64,000 nucleotides of DNA, from contig NZ_CAWVHE010000018.1 in the NCBI RefSeq assembly GCF_963929015.1, positions 180,726-244,725 on the forward strand, written 5' to 3'. Below, piece by piece: positions 62,297-64,000 of the stretch. Both the position numbers and the translations under genes were made by a program. This stretch comes from Merdimonas sp963929015 (GTDB taxonomy: Bacteria > Bacillota > Clostridia > Lachnospirales > Lachnospiraceae). The notes beneath the pieces are model-generated. The model was not told the DNA's origin. It worked only from the letters and a program-made list of their open reading frames with translations, and searched no databases. Numbering within the stretch: the stretch's first letter is position 1; each line of letters begins with the position of its first letter.

Positions 62297-63577
62297 GTGA
62301 AACGAGAGGATGAAAAATATCAGGCCTATGTCCAGATATTGAAGGAAGAACTGGTTCCGGCCATGGGATGCACGGAACCCATCGCTCTTGCTTATGCGGC
62401 GGCAAAAGCAAGAGAGGTGCTGGGGGAGATTCCCGATGAAGTGAAGGTGGAGGCCAGCGGCAGCATTATCAAAAATGTAAAGAGCGTGATCGTGCCAAAC
62501 ACCAATCACCTGAAAGGGATCCCGGCTGCGGCTACGGCAGGGATCATAGCCGGACGGGCAGAGAAAGAGCTGGAAGTGATCGCGGAGGTAACAGAAGAGC
62601 AGATTGAGGCGATGAAGGAATTTCTGCAGACCAGAAAGATCACGGTAGAGCATGTGGATCACGGGATCACATTTGAGATCATCGTTACCGTAACAAAAGG
62701 AGATTCTTATGCAATGGTAAGGATCGCCAATTATCACACCAATATCGTACATATTGAAAAGGATCACAAGGTGCTTCTGGACATTCCGGTGGAAGGGGAG
62801 AACGAAGAAGGACTGACAGACCGGAGCCTTCTGGATGTGGAGGATATCTGGGACTTTATTAACACCGTAGAGATCGAGGATATCCGGGAAGTGATCGGTC
62901 GCCAGATCGAATACAATACCGCGATCGCAGACGAGGGTCTAAGAGGAGACTACGGCGCCAATATCGGACGGGTCCTTCTGGAAACATATGGCGACAGTGA
63001 TGTGAAGGTTCGGGCAAAGGCCCGGGCGGCTGCAGGATCTGACGCCAGGATGAACGGCTGTGAACTGCCGGTGATCATCAATGCGGGAAGCGGCAACCAG
63101 GGCATGACCTGTTCCCTTCCGGTGCTGGAATACGCCAAAGAGCTGCAGGTCGGCGAGGATAAGACCTACCGGGCACTTGCGCTTTCCAATCTGGTGGCCA
63201 TCCATCAAAAGACAGGGATTGGCAGACTGTCTGCATACTGTGGGGCAGTCAGCGCCGGAGCTGCGGCAGGAGCCGGTATTGCCTACCTGTGCGGCGGCGG
63301 ATATGAGGAAGTGATCCACACCGTTGTAAACGCGCTGGCCATTGTGTCCGGCATGGTCTGTGACGGAGCCAAGGCGTCCTGCGCGGCCAAGATCGCAGAG
63401 TCTGTAGACGCCGGCATCCTGGGATACAATATGTATATCCGCGGACAGCAGTTCTACGCAGGAGACGGGATCGTTACCCGGGGTGTGGAGGCAACCATTC
63501 ATAACATCGGACGGCTGGGGAAAGATGGTATGAGGGAGACCAACGAAGAGATTATCAAAATGATGATTGAAGAATAA
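62297..63577 (+). CDS. UPF0597-family protein, cysteine desulfidase-like (CyuA/YhaM)
   Basis: This 426-aa protein starts at GTG 62297 with GAAAGGAG upstream. It shows family motifs GCTEPIALAYAAA near the start, NAGSGNQGMTCSLPV, and the Cys-rich end region GMVCDGAKASCAAK that holds an Fe-S cluster in L-serine dehydratase-like enzymes. The characterised relative in E. coli breaks down L-cysteine to pyruvate, ammonia and sulfide. The gene stands alone between the YitT gene and a hydrolase gene. Confidence 0.9.
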   Translation: MKREDEKYQAYVQILKEELVPAMGCTEPIALAYAAAKAREVLGEIPDEVKVEASGSIIKNVKSVIVPNTNHLKGIPAAATAGIIAGRAEKELEVIAEVTEEQIEAMKEFLQTRKITVEHVDHGITFEIIVTVTKGDSYAMVRIANYHTNIVHIEKDHKVLLDIPVEGENEEGLTDRSLLDVEDIWDFINTVEIEDIREVIGRQIEYNTAIADEGLRGDYGANIGRVLLETYGDSDVKVRAKARAAAGSDARMNGCELPVIINAGSGNQGMTCSLPVLEYAKELQVGEDKTYRALALSNLVAIHQKTGIGRLSAYCGAVSAGAAAGAGIAYLCGGGYEEVIHTVVNALAIVSGMVCDGAKASCAAKIAESVDAGILGYNMYIRGQQFYAGDGIVTRGVEATIHNIGRLGKDGMRETNEEIIKMMIEE

Positions 63578-63602
63578 ATGATAACAAAAGGAGGTTTTCA
63601 TT

Positions 63603-63998
63603 ATGGAAATCAGGGAAGGCTATATGCCATTTAAGGAGTACAAAACGTATTATCGTATCGTAGGAAAGAAGACAGGAAATAAAAAGCCGCTGGTTCTTCT
63701 GCATGGAGGACCGGGATCCACGCACAATTATTTTGAGGTGCTGGACCGTCTGGCAGAAGAGGATGGCCGCGAGCTGGTAATGTACGATCAGATCGGATGT
63801 GGAGAGTCTTATGTGGACAACCGTCCGGATCTGTGGAAAGCTGAGACCTGGATCGAAGAACTCAAGGCGATCCGGGAGCACCTGGGTCTGGATGAGATCC
63901 ATCTTCTGGGACAGTCCTGGGGCGGTATGCTGCTTCTGGATTATGTCTGCAACTATAAACCGGAGGGGCTTAAGAGCCTGATCCAACACGCGATCTAG
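63603..63998 (+). CDS. Proline iminopeptidase-like alpha/beta hydrolase, truncated at window end
   Basis: These 131 codons have the family start: VLLHGGPGSTHNYF with the oxyanion HGGP motif, YDQIGCGES, and the nucleophile elbow LGQSWGG. After LKSLI, where relatives continue with LSSTLPS-like sequence, this one reads QHAI and stops 2 bases before the window end. A full enzyme is about 290 aa. The sudden change in the last 18 or so bases may be an assembly-edge artefact or a true disruption. GGAGG precedes the ATG. Confidence 0.75.
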   Translation: MEIREGYMPFKEYKTYYRIVGKKTGNKKPLVLLHGGPGSTHNYFEVLDRLAEEDGRELVMYDQIGCGESYVDNRPDLWKAETWIEELKAIREHLGLDEIHLLGQSWGGMLLLDYVCNYKPEGLKSLIQHAI

Positions 63999-64000
63999 TG

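Overview
The window looks like a chromosomal segment of a strictly anaerobic gut-type Firmicute, most likely a Lachnospiraceae relative (inference). The grounds are purine-rich ribosome binding sites, about 50% GC, a PucR-controlled purine locus, ETF-linked flavoenzymes, a corrinoid/RACo methyl-transfer operon, and PD-(D/E)XK transposase and Tn554-type relics. It starts inside an ABC exporter gene. It ends inside an alpha/beta hydrolase gene whose last 18 or so bases no longer match the family.

Region 1 (1-9.8 kb) is accessory and mosaic. A leftward operon encodes a TetR regulator, a fused A-A-T energy-coupling module, its S component and two ABC exporter half-transporters. It is followed by Tn554-like recombinase relics, a lower-GC MerR/ABC export operon and a broken glycosidase relic.

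Region 2 (9.8-32.5 kb) is an anaerobic allantoin/ureide degradation island. It runs allH(-) | allB, NCS1 permease, amidohydrolase | alpha/beta hydrolase(-) | allE, allD, fused allF-allG, carbamate kinase, LctP-type permease, 64-aa membrane protein, allC | pucR | second M20 amidohydrolase, FAD dehydrogenase, etfB, etfA | nitroreductase. The predicted route is allantoin, allantoate, ureidoglycine, ureidoglycolate, oxalurate, then oxamate plus carbamoyl phosphate, with ATP made by carbamate kinase. Both main operons carry the same TGGTCGACC palindrome just downstream of their promoters.

Region 3 (32.5-43.9 kb) holds a MATE exporter, uppP, an amino-acid ABC transporter whose binding protein appears circularly permuted, a 134-aa orphan, and a corrinoid methyl-transfer operon (two UroD-family proteins, a corrinoid protein and a RACo-type activator).

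Region 4 (43.8-54.3 kb) has ridA flanked by two copies of one palindrome, lacZ, a transposase relic, a third UroD-family protein, and a sugar ABC importer without its own ATPase next to a GH123-like enzyme.

Region 5 (54.3-64 kb) is housekeeping: an SfsA-MutY fusion, a bacteriohemerythrin, a leftward TetR/lipid kinase/PAP2 operon, tex, a YitT protein, a UPF0597 (cysteine desulfidase-like) protein and the truncated hydrolase.
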